A stretch of DNA of 64,000 bases from SHAN690 sp040221375 (GTDB lineage: Bacteria > Bacteroidota > Bacteroidia > Flavobacteriales_G > Salibacteraceae). This document shows positions 17,155 through 25,227 of the stretch, one piece after another. Both the position numbers and the translations under genes were made by a program. Every line of letters starts with the position of its first letter. Within the stretch, counting starts at the first letter, position 1. Below the pieces are notes generated by a model. The model worked only from the letters and a program-made list of their open reading frames with translations, did no database searches and was not told the DNA's origin. Location of the stretch: assembly GCA_040221375.1 (NCBI GenBank), contig JAVKEP010000089.1, positions 13,280 through 77,279 of the forward strand, given 5' to 3'.

Positions 17155-19026
17155 CTAAGGTTTCAACAATGCGTCTAAAGTAGACGTTGCAACCGAATGG
17201 TAGTTAGGTCGTGCTTGACCGTAAATCGTTTTCGCTCGCTCCAGCGTAGGGTCTTGTGCTATCAATGCTTTGTAAATCGGCACCAAAAATTTTCTTCGGC
17301 CCACTTCGATGAGGAACTTGTCAATAGCAGCATCTGCTTCGTGGTAGTCTGCGCGTATCGCCAAAACGAACCATTCTGCCGCAAGCTCACTGTTTCCGCT
17401 TTGGGTGAATCCAAACGCTTTGTCGAGTTCTTTCATCCGCTCGTTAGTCAGGTCTGGGGACAAATGACGTAGAAAATGCAGCCACTGATGCGTCGTCCAG
17501 CCTGTGGTTTCAATGTCCGATGCCTTGCCTCCGTTTTTCCACGCTTCGATTTGGTCATTCACTTGGTCAAATAGCGACGAACTGACCTCAGACATATTCG
17601 TGGGTATCCCAGGCTCATACACCCATTCATCGATCATCAATGCGTCGTATTTTTCCTGGTCCCCACCGAGCAATTCTTGCTTTAAGTGGCTCAAAAATTC
17701 TTCGGTGGTAATGGTACTGAAAGCATTCTTTTTGAAGTGTTTGTTCAGGAAGGAGTCGAATGCCGTTCTGCCCACATTTTCTTCGATGGTTCGAAGCAGA
17801 AAGAATCCTTTCTCGTAGGCGATATCGCTCATACCATCGTCTGGATCCCTCCCTTCCAAAGAAAGTTTTAGCCGTGTATCGTCTGGGACATCGGCAAGGT
17901 TTACCAATTCACGATCCAAATCTTGCTTTCCAAGGAGCGTAAGCATGTCTGCGTATTCTTTTCCATATACTGCTTCCATGATCCTTCGTTCAAAGTACAC
18001 GGTAAACCCCTCGTTCAACCAGAAGTCATTCCACGTCCGGTTTGTGACCAAGTTGCCGCTCCAACTGTGGGCGAGTTCGTGCGCAACCAAAGCGGTCAGT
18101 GACTTATCCCCGGCCAAAATGGTTGGAGTTGCAAAGGTCAACCTCGGGTTTTCCATGCCACCAAAAGGAAAGCTCGGGGGCAAGACAATGACGTCATAGC
18201 GATCCCATGCGTAGGCGCCGTAAATTTCTTCTGCGGCTTCAAGCATTTTTTGCATGTCTTCAAATTCATACGCAGCAGCCGCAATTACGCTGGGCTCTGC
18301 ATAAACGCCGGTGCGGTTACCCACTTCTCGAAAATTCAGGTCCCCAACGGCCAACGCCATTAGATAACTGGGAATCCGTTGTTTCATCTCAAAATGATAC
18401 ACGCCCGACGAATCTACTCCGACCGGATTGGATGCACTCATGACGGCCATCAATCCAGCAGGAACTTTTATGGTTGCTTCGTAGGTGTAGCGTATCCCCG
18501 GACTGTCCTGGCAAGGAATCCAGGTCCTGGCGAGGATTGCTTGTGACTGGGTGAATAAAAAGGGATGTTTCTTGCCTGCAGTCTGCTGTGGCATCAGCCA
18601 TTGCAACGCTGCCGCGTCAGGAGACGTATGGTATGCGACACTTATTTCTTCAACGCTATCGGTAATGGCAATCTCCAATGGCTGACCCAAGTAGGCTACC
18701 TTTTCTCCAATCCAAAATTGATCGGTTGGCTGACCATCCACCTTTACGGCATTGATCGAAAGCCCTTTGATATCCAAAATAATACGCTTCGCCCCTGGAG
18801 CTGCTTCAATGCTATACGTGGCCGTAGCCTTGATCTGTTTGTTGTCGAAGTCAACCTCGGCATCCAGATGAAGATGCGTGTGTTTTGCTTCCCCTGGAAT
18901 GGCGAATGAGTGCACCAAGCGCTCGGCTGCGGGCTTGTTTTCTTGCTCTGAAGTTTGATTACTTCCACTGCAAGCACCCAACAACAGGGCGATGAAGACG
19001 GCGTATACTCTTGTCATAGTTTGCAT
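17155..19026 (-). CDS. M1-family aminopeptidase lipoprotein (leukotriene A4 hydrolase-like)
   Basis: The N-terminus FIALLLGACS is a lipoprotein signal with the acylated Cys at about residue 19. The exopeptidase motif GGMEN (289-293), zinc site HELAH (316-320) and third ligand Glu339 in WLNEGFTVYFERR are complete. The C-terminal helical domain (about 490-623) matches LTA4 hydrolase/aminopeptidase B proteins. It trims N-terminal residues from peptides in the envelope. A start three codons in (19017) is equally likely. Confidence 0.92.
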   Translation of the reverse strand: MQTMTRVYAVFIALLLGACSGSNQTSEQENKPAAERLVHSFAIPGEAKHTHLHLDAEVDFDNKQIKATATYSIEAAPGAKRIILDIKGLSINAVKVDGQPTDQFWIGEKVAYLGQPLEIAITDSVEEISVAYHTSPDAAALQWLMPQQTAGKKHPFLFTQSQAILARTWIPCQDSPGIRYTYEATIKVPAGLMAVMSASNPVGVDSSGVYHFEMKQRIPSYLMALAVGDLNFREVGNRTGVYAEPSVIAAAAYEFEDMQKMLEAAEEIYGAYAWDRYDVIVLPPSFPFGGMENPRLTFATPTILAGDKSLTALVAHELAHSWSGNLVTNRTWNDFWLNEGFTVYFERRIMEAVYGKEYADMLTLLGKQDLDRELVNLADVPDDTRLKLSLEGRDPDDGMSDIAYEKGFFLLRTIEENVGRTAFDSFLNKHFKKNAFSTITTEEFLSHLKQELLGGDQEKYDALMIDEWVYEPGIPTNMSEVSSSLFDQVNDQIEAWKNGGKASDIETTGWTTHQWLHFLRHLSPDLTNERMKELDKAFGFTQSGNSELAAEWFVLAIRADYHEADAAIDKFLIEVGRRKFLVPIYKALIAQDPTLERAKTIYGQARPNYHSVATSTLDALLKP

Positions 19027-19081
19027 TGATTTGGCCGCACGAAGGTAGTCGTCGGCTTGGAATTACTTGCCCGCGAAGCAC

Positions 19082-20476
19082 CTAGAAGATCTTGCCAGGA
19101 TTCATTATTTCTTTTGGATCGAATGCACGTTTGATGGCGCGCATGAGCTCAAGGTGGCTTGGCGAGAACATGATATCCATGTAGTCGCGCTGAACCAGTC
19201 CGATTCCGTGTTCACCTGAAATGGTACCTCCCAACTCCTTAACCCGCTCAAATATGGAGCGTATGCCTTCCTTGACAGTCTTGTTCCAATCTTCGTCGCA
19301 CATCTCATCGCGTAGGATATTTACGTGTAGGTTTCCATCTCCCGCGTGACCGTAGCAAACACTTCTGAAGCCGTATAACTTGCCCACTTCTTTTACCGAC
19401 TTCAGCAGTGCAGGTAATTCATAGCGTGGTACCACCGTATCTTCTTCCTTGTAAATCGACTGTGCTTTCACTGCCTCCCCTACCCTTCTTCGGAGTTTCC
19501 ACAACTGATCTTTCTTGGACTGGTCTTCTGCAAACAAGATTTCTCCCGAATCGAACTGCGCAATCACCCCAGCGATCTTCTCGCAATCTAGCATCAAGGC
19601 GTCCATATCATTGCCGTCGACCTCTATCAGCAAGTGGGCCGCGTCGTCTGGACCAAGAGGTACTGGTTCTTCTCCGATGAAGTCCATGGCGTACTGGATG
19701 GCGTCGCGTTCCATAAATTCCATCCCGCTGGGAATGATTCCTTCTCGAAATATTGCGCTGACAGCTTCACACGCTTTCTGGGAAGAACGAAAAGGAACGA
19801 GCATCAAAAGGTCATGCCGAGGATGCGGAATCAGGCGCATCACGATTTTAGTGATTACGCCCAAGGTTCCTTCACTCCCCACCATCAATTGCGTGAGGTT
19901 ATATCCCGTGCTGTTTTTCAACGTATTCGCGCCTGTCCAAATCACCTCTCCACTCGGCAATACCACTTCCAAATTCAGCACGTAATCTTTGGTCACCCCA
20001 TACTTAACAGCCTTAGGTCCTCCTGAATTTTCTGAAACGTTTCCTCCGATAAAACAGCTGCCCCTACTCGCCGGATCGGGTGGGTACATCAGCCCCTTCT
20101 CTCGAACCGCGTCTTGAAACACCTGTGTGATCACACCCGGTTCCAAGGTAGCTTGGAGGTTATGCTCATCGATATCTAGGATTCGATTGAACCCTTCCAT
20201 GCTCAATCCAATGCCTCCATGAACAGACAATGCTCCTCCGCTCAAGCCCGTACGCGCACCGATCGGCGTCACTGGGATGCTGTATTGGTTTGCCAACTTT
20301 AAAATCGCCGCAACTTCATGAGCCGAAGAAGGTTTGACCACCACCGCAGGCGGAAAACTTAAGTCTTCCGTTTCATCGTGGCCGTATTCCACCCTGTGGT
20401 CAATGTTGGTGCTACAACGCTCTTGGCCAACGATGCCTACGAGTGCTTCTACGTGTTTTGGATCCAATTCTTTCAT
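19082..20476 (-). CDS. GlcD-like FAD-linked oxidase (glycolate/D-lactate dehydrogenase)
   Basis: FAD-binding type 4 oxidoreductase: PxxVVKPSSAHEVAAIL, the FAD loop PIGARTGLSGGA, YPPDPASRGSCFIGGNVSENSGG, VGSEGTLGVITK and the C-terminal CYGHAGDGNLHVNIL and SGEHGIG with metal/substrate histidines. The ATG at 20476 is chosen because MKELDPKHVEAL fits the family N-terminus; a start at 20560 would add 28 unmatched residues. It oxidises a 2-hydroxy acid such as D-lactate or glycolate. No GlcE/GlcF partners are adjacent. Confidence 0.9.
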   Translation of the reverse strand: MKELDPKHVEALVGIVGQERCSTNIDHRVEYGHDETEDLSFPPAVVVKPSSAHEVAAILKLANQYSIPVTPIGARTGLSGGALSVHGGIGLSMEGFNRILDIDEHNLQATLEPGVITQVFQDAVREKGLMYPPDPASRGSCFIGGNVSENSGGPKAVKYGVTKDYVLNLEVVLPSGEVIWTGANTLKNSTGYNLTQLMVGSEGTLGVITKIVMRLIPHPRHDLLMLVPFRSSQKACEAVSAIFREGIIPSGMEFMERDAIQYAMDFIGEEPVPLGPDDAAHLLIEVDGNDMDALMLDCEKIAGVIAQFDSGEILFAEDQSKKDQLWKLRRRVGEAVKAQSIYKEEDTVVPRYELPALLKSVKEVGKLYGFRSVCYGHAGDGNLHVNILRDEMCDEDWNKTVKEGIRSIFERVKELGGTISGEHGIGLVQRDYMDIMFSPSHLELMRAIKRAFDPKEIMNPGKIF

Positions 20477-20760
20477 CGTTTCATCACAAAGCTCTACTCT
20501 CACATCGGATGGATAAAGCTCCGACCAAATATTTCCTATTTTGGAGCAAAGTCTGGTCACCCCGAAAACACTTAGTCTTCAGTTAACAAACGTATTGTAC
20601 TGCAACGAACTGGCAACATTACTTGTATGTCTGTAGGATTCGAAAGTTTAAAAAAGGTTGCTTCGAGATAAGCAGTTTTTTCAATGCAACCACCGAATTC
20701 TGCAATGATCAACACTTATTCTGACTGAAATTAGATTTCTGATTATATTTAGGAACCGCT

Positions 20761-20988
20761 ATGGACACCGCTTGGACGATCATCACAATAATTGGCTCAA
20801 CTGTAGTTGCCACAGGTTCCGTATTGGGAATATATTTCAACCATAAGTCCAAGAACGAGAACCGCATTAAAGAGCTTGAAATCAAGGTCGGTCATCACGA
20901 AAAATTCATCTCGATTCTTGAAAAGAAAGCCCTAAAGGCTCTAGACCATGAATTTAAAGACAAAGAAACTCTGAAGAAACCTGAGTGA
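20761..20988 (+). CDS. Small membrane-anchored coiled-coil protein
   Basis: A 75-aa protein with an N-terminal membrane helix (WTIITIIGSTVVATGSVLGI) and a charged helical tail likely to form a coiled coil. Base composition is AT-rich like the adjoining Gabija genes, unlike the core genes. The next small gene starts 1 bp after it. No family recognised; it may be an island accessory. Confidence 0.55.
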   Translation: MDTAWTIITIIGSTVVATGSVLGIYFNHKSKNENRIKELEIKVGHHEKFISILEKKALKALDHEFKDKETLKKPE

Positions 20989-20989
20989 T

Positions 20990-21232
20990 ATGAATGCAGA
21001 TGATAGAATATCTGAGTTGCTTTATCTAATTAAAGGTGAAAATGCAACGAGAGCTCAAAAAGAGGAATACATAAATCTGCTTTATGTGGAAGGATACATT
21101 GGTGATGAAGAGTTTTCTGAATACAAGAAAAAACTAGATGATCCAAGCAAGAAAATCGGTGAAGTTTTAGTTGGATTGGGGCTAGCCGTGATGATTGGTG
21201 CGCTAATTTCTGAGCTATTCAGTAAAAAATAG
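20990..21232 (+). CDS. Small tail-anchored protein
   Basis: An 80-aa protein with a charged N-terminal helical region resembling short oligomerisation domains (ISELLYLIKGENATRAQKE), then one C-terminal membrane helix (IGEVLVGLGLAVMIGALISE). It starts 1 bp after the preceding gene, so the two form a mini-operon pointing toward gajB. No family recognised. Its role in the island is unknown. Confidence 0.55.
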   Translation: MNADDRISELLYLIKGENATRAQKEEYINLLYVEGYIGDEEFSEYKKKLDDPSKKIGEVLVGLGLAVMIGALISELFSKK

Positions 21233-21273
21233 ACTGATTCCAGTCGTAAAAACTAGCAAGATTAATTCCTTAG

Positions 21274-22353
21274 CTATTCAAACAATTGAATAAGAGGACC
21301 TAACTTCTCCGAAATTTTTAAGTTATCTGCCAGAACAATTGCAAGGCTGTATCTCGCCCTTGTACAAGCAACATAAAATTTGGATATATCCCCAACTTGA
21401 TCGATGTTTCCAGTGGAAATAAACTCACGAATCTTTGCAGTCGGAATTATTAAAACTCGGTCGAACGTTTTACCCTTAACTACTCCAAAATTCTGTGCAG
21501 GATAGCCAAAAGAATTTGACTTTTTATTAAACCTAAGGACCTGCGCTTTATACTTCTCTTGATATTGCGCCACCTGTGATTCTCTAATTACGAAAACACC
21601 GTCATGCTCCGTTCTTATATTCATTACGGATTCTGTTTTCAGTTCATTTGGATACAGAAAATCAGCAAAATCACAAATAGACTGGTTGCTCCGATAACAT
21701 TTGGTTTGATTTGTCAATAGACACAGACCCTTTAATTTCCATTCGGAGAACTTTTCAATGACAGAGCTCTTCCTATACTTTTTATTCTTAGATGAATGGT
21801 TTGTAGAATAAGTACCTTGGCGGGGATCCGCAACTAACACGACATCAATGTTGGATTTGAACAAAAGCTCAATTAAATCCAAGTCGTATCCCGCCATATC
21901 TTGAGCTTCGTCAATATAGATGACATCAAATCTTTGTTCAAGCCTCTTGATTACGAGCCCACTCGAAGCCTCGTTACATCTAATAATAAATTCTGAGAGC
22001 TTATCATTATAAATCTTCCGCTCTGAGAAATAGTATCTTTTCGTATTACTTTTCATGATACCTCTCGTAGATTGTCCATGCACAAAAGCGATAGATTCAA
22101 TCCTATTATCAATTAGGTAATTTCGATATGGACGGGCAAATTCGGTAAGCAAGAATGTAAACCAAGTCTGAATTTGAACATTTGAAGGTATGAATCCGAT
22201 GTCTTCATTAAAATAAACTCGAATTTGTTCAGTATTCTCTATAGTATACGTGGTAATCGCAATCTTCTCAGAACTTTTAGCAATAGCTTCTTTGACTATT
22301 CTGGTGGTTTTTCTAGAACCTGCCGCAGAAACAACAATCTCATTTCTGGACAC
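21274..22353 (-). CDS. gajB: Gabija protein GajB, UvrD-like helicase (short form)
   Basis: A 359-aa superfamily 1A helicase-like protein. Seen motifs: a Walker A region VVSAAGSRKTT (Arg where a Gly is usual), Walker B YIDEAQDM, motif III-like VADPRQGTYS and motif VI FYVACTRARYSLAIV. It lies directly after gajA with 14 bp overlap, the defining layout of Gabija. GajB binds GajA and, in studied systems, is switched on by DNA ends during phage infection. It is shorter than the well-known Bacillus GajB (about 490 aa). Assignment as Gabija is strong from gene pair and motifs; activity is untested. Confidence 0.85.
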   Translation of the reverse strand: MSRNEIVVSAAGSRKTTRIVKEAIAKSSEKIAITTYTIENTEQIRVYFNEDIGFIPSNVQIQTWFTFLLTEFARPYRNYLIDNRIESIAFVHGQSTRGIMKSNTKRYYFSERKIYNDKLSEFIIRCNEASSGLVIKRLEQRFDVIYIDEAQDMAGYDLDLIELLFKSNIDVVLVADPRQGTYSTNHSSKNKKYRKSSVIEKFSEWKLKGLCLLTNQTKCYRSNQSICDFADFLYPNELKTESVMNIRTEHDGVFVIRESQVAQYQEKYKAQVLRFNKKSNSFGYPAQNFGVVKGKTFDRVLIIPTAKIREFISTGNIDQVGDISKFYVACTRARYSLAIVLADNLKISEKLGPLIQLFE

Positions 22354-23992
22354 AACTGAGAATATATTTTGGGAATTTGAATGACGCCTTGTGCTTCCTT
22401 TCTGAAATTTCTAAATCCGAATCCTCTGACGACATTCGAGTAAATATCTTGAGAGCAGCCGAGGTCTTCTCTGATTTCATTTGCTCAGCTATTTCAATCT
22501 TGGTTTTTAAGCTATACTCTAGAATGTTATTCAGGGTATCCACTTCGTTCGAAGCTGCAATATGATCTTCCAATGTCTTCAATGAATCATCCTTGTCATA
22601 AAAAAGTTTCACATTCCCAGCTTCAAGGTATTTCTCGTAGTTATCTTCTATTTTTTTCTTGTAGTCTCCATCGTTGTCTCTTACAACCGAAATATTCTTG
22701 TCTAGACCATTAGCTATATCTAGAAAACGCTTGAATGACAAACCTCTAACTGAAAGGACATCAACGCCGTCTTCAATGGGCATTCTTTTATTTAGGGAAT
22801 AGTACGCCGCACTTACAATTAGCTCATCGCTTGGACCCTCAACTAGTATTGTATTTGAGGAAAGAACCAATCTGAGTGTGTCATATCCAGGCAATTTCTT
22901 GAAGTACAGTTGAGTATCCGAGGGTAAATCTTCAATGTCTAAACACTTTGATTCATTTATCAGCTTTAATCTATCAAGACCCAGTTTATTGAGAACAAAT
23001 GAGTTGTGTGTAGAAATGATTAATTGTTGCCCTATGCACTTTTCTTGAATCCCTCTAAGTAGGACATTCAATCTTGAAAATGAAAGATGATTCTCCGGTT
23101 CGTCAATTAGTAAAATGCTTGAAGTAGTCGGACCTTGTCTTTCAAGAGCAAATGCCATTTTTAATACGGTCTGTTCTCCTTTCCCTAAGTTCTGATAAGG
23201 AATATTCCTAATATATGTGGTCAAGTTAGCTTGCCAGCTGCGTTTTTGAGAATAATCCAACATGACCGAGATATCATCGTGAATTAGCGGGTTATCACCA
23301 GCTTTGAGTTGTGTGTTTATTTGCAACAGTGTATCCTGAGTTGAAAACGATTCCTTCAATTTTCGAAATTGTATATCTATTGCAGCTCTCTCCTCCTTGG
23401 TTAGGATATCATCTATTGTTTTATGGATGTATTGATCCGTCCCGTTATTCAATCGAACGGAGGATGTATCTATTAAAGAAACGCGACTTGGAAAATTCTT
23501 GACACTTTTAAGTTTCGAATCTGAAAATGAAGTCCACAAAACAGAATAGTACTCTACAGGTATCGAGTTTATTTCTTGGGGTTTGGAGATGTATGCGGCG
23601 TAATCATCGTTGTAGTCGTCATCCAGTTTAACTTCAATTCTAACCCCACAGGAATCCGACCTCTCCGAGTTATTCGAACCTTTAAATTTTGACAGAATGT
23701 TAGAATCCTTGAAGAACACCTCAACGACTATACTTGGGGGAGATACTTTCTTTCCTTGAATTAGGTCATGAATGAAGCTAGTAACAGTCTGAGCGTTAAA
23801 AAAGTATGGTGAAAGTTCATAGCTAATATTTCTGCCCTCAACTTGACAAGTCAACGCCAAATTAATCGCTTCAAGTAATGTTGACTTTCCTGTTTCGTTA
23901 TCACCAACGACAATGTTTAAGTCCTCATTTAATTTTATATCAAATGATTTGAAAATCTTGTAATTCTCAATCTTTACCCTCTCAATGACCAT
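22340..23992 (-). CDS. gajA: Gabija protein GajA, OLD-like ATPase-TOPRIM nuclease
   Basis: A 550-aa protein with an SMC/ABC-type ATPase domain: Walker A VGDNETGKSTLLEA, signature NLGKGEQTVLKMA, Walker B ILLIDEPENHLS and H-loop STHNSFVLN. The TOPRIM nuclease domain that follows has ILVEGPSDELI (catalytic Glu) and VVRDNDGD (metal-binding D-x-D). GajA is a sequence-specific DNA nuclease repressed by nucleotides in normal cells. ATG 23992 (MVIERVKIENYK) fits the family start; 24040 would add 16 residues and overlap the gene before. It is co-transcribed with the small upstream gene and gajB. Confidence 0.9.
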   Translation of the reverse strand: MVIERVKIENYKIFKSFDIKLNEDLNIVVGDNETGKSTLLEAINLALTCQVEGRNISYELSPYFFNAQTVTSFIHDLIQGKKVSPPSIVVEVFFKDSNILSKFKGSNNSERSDSCGVRIEVKLDDDYNDDYAAYISKPQEINSIPVEYYSVLWTSFSDSKLKSVKNFPSRVSLIDTSSVRLNNGTDQYIHKTIDDILTKEERAAIDIQFRKLKESFSTQDTLLQINTQLKAGDNPLIHDDISVMLDYSQKRSWQANLTTYIRNIPYQNLGKGEQTVLKMAFALERQGPTTSSILLIDEPENHLSFSRLNVLLRGIQEKCIGQQLIISTHNSFVLNKLGLDRLKLINESKCLDIEDLPSDTQLYFKKLPGYDTLRLVLSSNTILVEGPSDELIVSAAYYSLNKRMPIEDGVDVLSVRGLSFKRFLDIANGLDKNISVVRDNDGDYKKKIEDNYEKYLEAGNVKLFYDKDDSLKTLEDHIAASNEVDTLNNILEYSLKTKIEIAEQMKSEKTSAALKIFTRMSSEDSDLEISERKHKASFKFPKYILSCVQK

Positions 23993-24021
23993 ATTACCGT
24001 AGACTTTTACAACTGATGAAA

Positions 24022-24315
24022 CTAATTCCCAGTGCCCCAAATTTCAGTAAACAACGTATTTAGCTTTTCGATAATTTCTTTTGGGAGGTCAGAGTCTTTG
24101 ACAATTGAGAATTTGATGTTTGGAGGAGAAACATAGAGCATGAAATGGTTCACAATTCGATCATGGATTTGTGATTCAAACTTAGGTTCGCGCTCTTCGA
24201 AAAAGTCCTTGTACTCCTGCTCTATGTTCTCGACCGCATCGTTCCATCTAGCCTCAGTTTCTGCGAATTTGTCACCATAAATCTTTCGGGAGAAAGAGTC
24301 TTCTTGTTCAGGCAT
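24022..24315 (-). CDS. Small acidic protein ahead of gajA
   Basis: A 97-aa soluble protein from ATG 24315 (MPEQEDSFSRKIYGDKF), helical and charged, with no motif I recognise. A start at 24387 is possible but adds an unlikely leader. It ends 29 bp before the gajA start on the same strand, so it heads the Gabija operon. Standard Gabija has two genes, so this may be an added sensor, regulator or antitoxin-like partner, or an unrelated passenger. Confidence 0.6.
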   Translation of the reverse strand: MPEQEDSFSRKIYGDKFAETEARWNDAVENIEQEYKDFFEEREPKFESQIHDRIVNHFMLYVSPPNIKFSIVKDSDLPKEIIEKLNTLFTEIWGTGN

Positions 24316-24507
24316 TTCTCTGATATTCAAGTTATTGCCTAAAGATAGTAATTTAATATTATAGATCAACCTCGAACCTATTCTCAAGCATTATATAGGA
24401 GTAGCTAAGTTTAATGATCAAACTTTCTTACTAATGGGACAATTAGATAAGAGTTTGTGCAATTCCAAAACCCGCTCTATATTAGCCATACAGCCAATCT
24501 TGGAAGT

Positions 24508-24945
24508 ATGAAAAGAGAACTCAAGTCACTCGAAAACGCATTGGATGGATTCCTTCAACAACTCACTCTAGAAGGCATGACAATCTCGGATAAAACTTTG
24601 GAAAACTGTGAGGAGTATTTCGAAGAACGTGGACCACGCCGCGCCAACTCCTTGCAAATGGATCGTTTCCTCTTTAAACTAGAACTGGTTCGGACTACCC
24701 TAATATCAGGAGTCAAACCCAATTTAAAAAGCCATGCATTTCAGAATAGGCAGTACCAAGATGCTGAACCCACGCTGACGATTGAAGAAGTTTGCAATCT
24801 CTATCGTGTTTCAGACAGTACAATGAGAGGTTGGATCAGCAAGGAAAAGCTTATTCGTGCGAATCGGGTTAACCCAGCTCGGTATTTCAAAAGTGATATT
24901 GAGATCATGATGGCTACGAAAGGTTACGGAACTCCACCTGAATAA
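24508..24945 (+). CDS. Helix-turn-helix protein with excisionase-like C-terminus
   Basis: The C-terminal third (LTIEEVCNLYRVSDSTMRGW ... ARYFKSDIEIMM) is a MerR/excisionase-type winged HTH (HTH_17-like). The first 90 residues are helical and unrecognised. ATG 24508 (MKRELKSLENAL) is preferred; GTG 24457 would extend it by 17 residues. It faces away from the gajA operon and may regulate it or be the recombination directionality factor of the element. No integrase remains next to it. Confidence 0.7.
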   Translation: MKRELKSLENALDGFLQQLTLEGMTISDKTLENCEEYFEERGPRRANSLQMDRFLFKLELVRTTLISGVKPNLKSHAFQNRQYQDAEPTLTIEEVCNLYRVSDSTMRGWISKEKLIRANRVNPARYFKSDIEIMMATKGYGTPPE

Positions 24946-24992
24946 TAGTCCAATTTCACACCTGAATCCAACCTCAACCACATCTGTTTTCG

Positions 24993-25014
24993 TGTAACAG
25001 TTTTGTAACAGTTT
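24993..25014. repeat. Two perfect tandem copies of an 11-bp unit (TGTAACAGTTT)
   Basis: TGTAACAGTTT is repeated head to tail at 24993-25003 and 25004-25014, 47 bp after the HTH gene stop. Together with the second, different 11-bp tandem pair at 25138 it marks the right edge of the AT-rich island. Such short direct repeats could be protein-binding sites. Confidence 0.6.
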
Positions 25015-25137
25015 TTCACCCAAGAAAGGAGGCTTTGGAAAAACTTGGTAAAAGCAATCCTGTCGCAGCTAACCGTTTAAAACCTTCTGAACTCCTCATA
25101 AACACTGTAAGGTCAGATTTAGGCGAAAATTTGGAAA

Positions 25138-25159
25138 CCTTTGGGAAACCTTTGGGAAA
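25138..25159. repeat. Two tandem copies of a second 11-bp unit (CCTTTGGGAAA)
   Basis: CCTTTGGGAAA occurs at 25138-25148 and 25149-25159, with partial copies on both sides (TTTGGAAA before, CCTTGG after). It lies 68 bp before the DPP-IV gene. It could be an arm-type recombinase site, an operator for the peptidase operon or the scar of an insertion. Confidence 0.55.
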
Positions 25160-25227
25160 CCTTGGTAAAAAAGGCACCCGGCTGCTAATATTTTCTATTT
25201 TCGGCTGCCTTCCAAACCGAAAGAGAA

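Noticed and set aside
20580..25227. tRNA gene or long flanking direct repeat as the island's attachment site
   Set aside because: No tRNA-like sequence is seen and I found no shared repeat of 12 bp or more between the two edges by eye.
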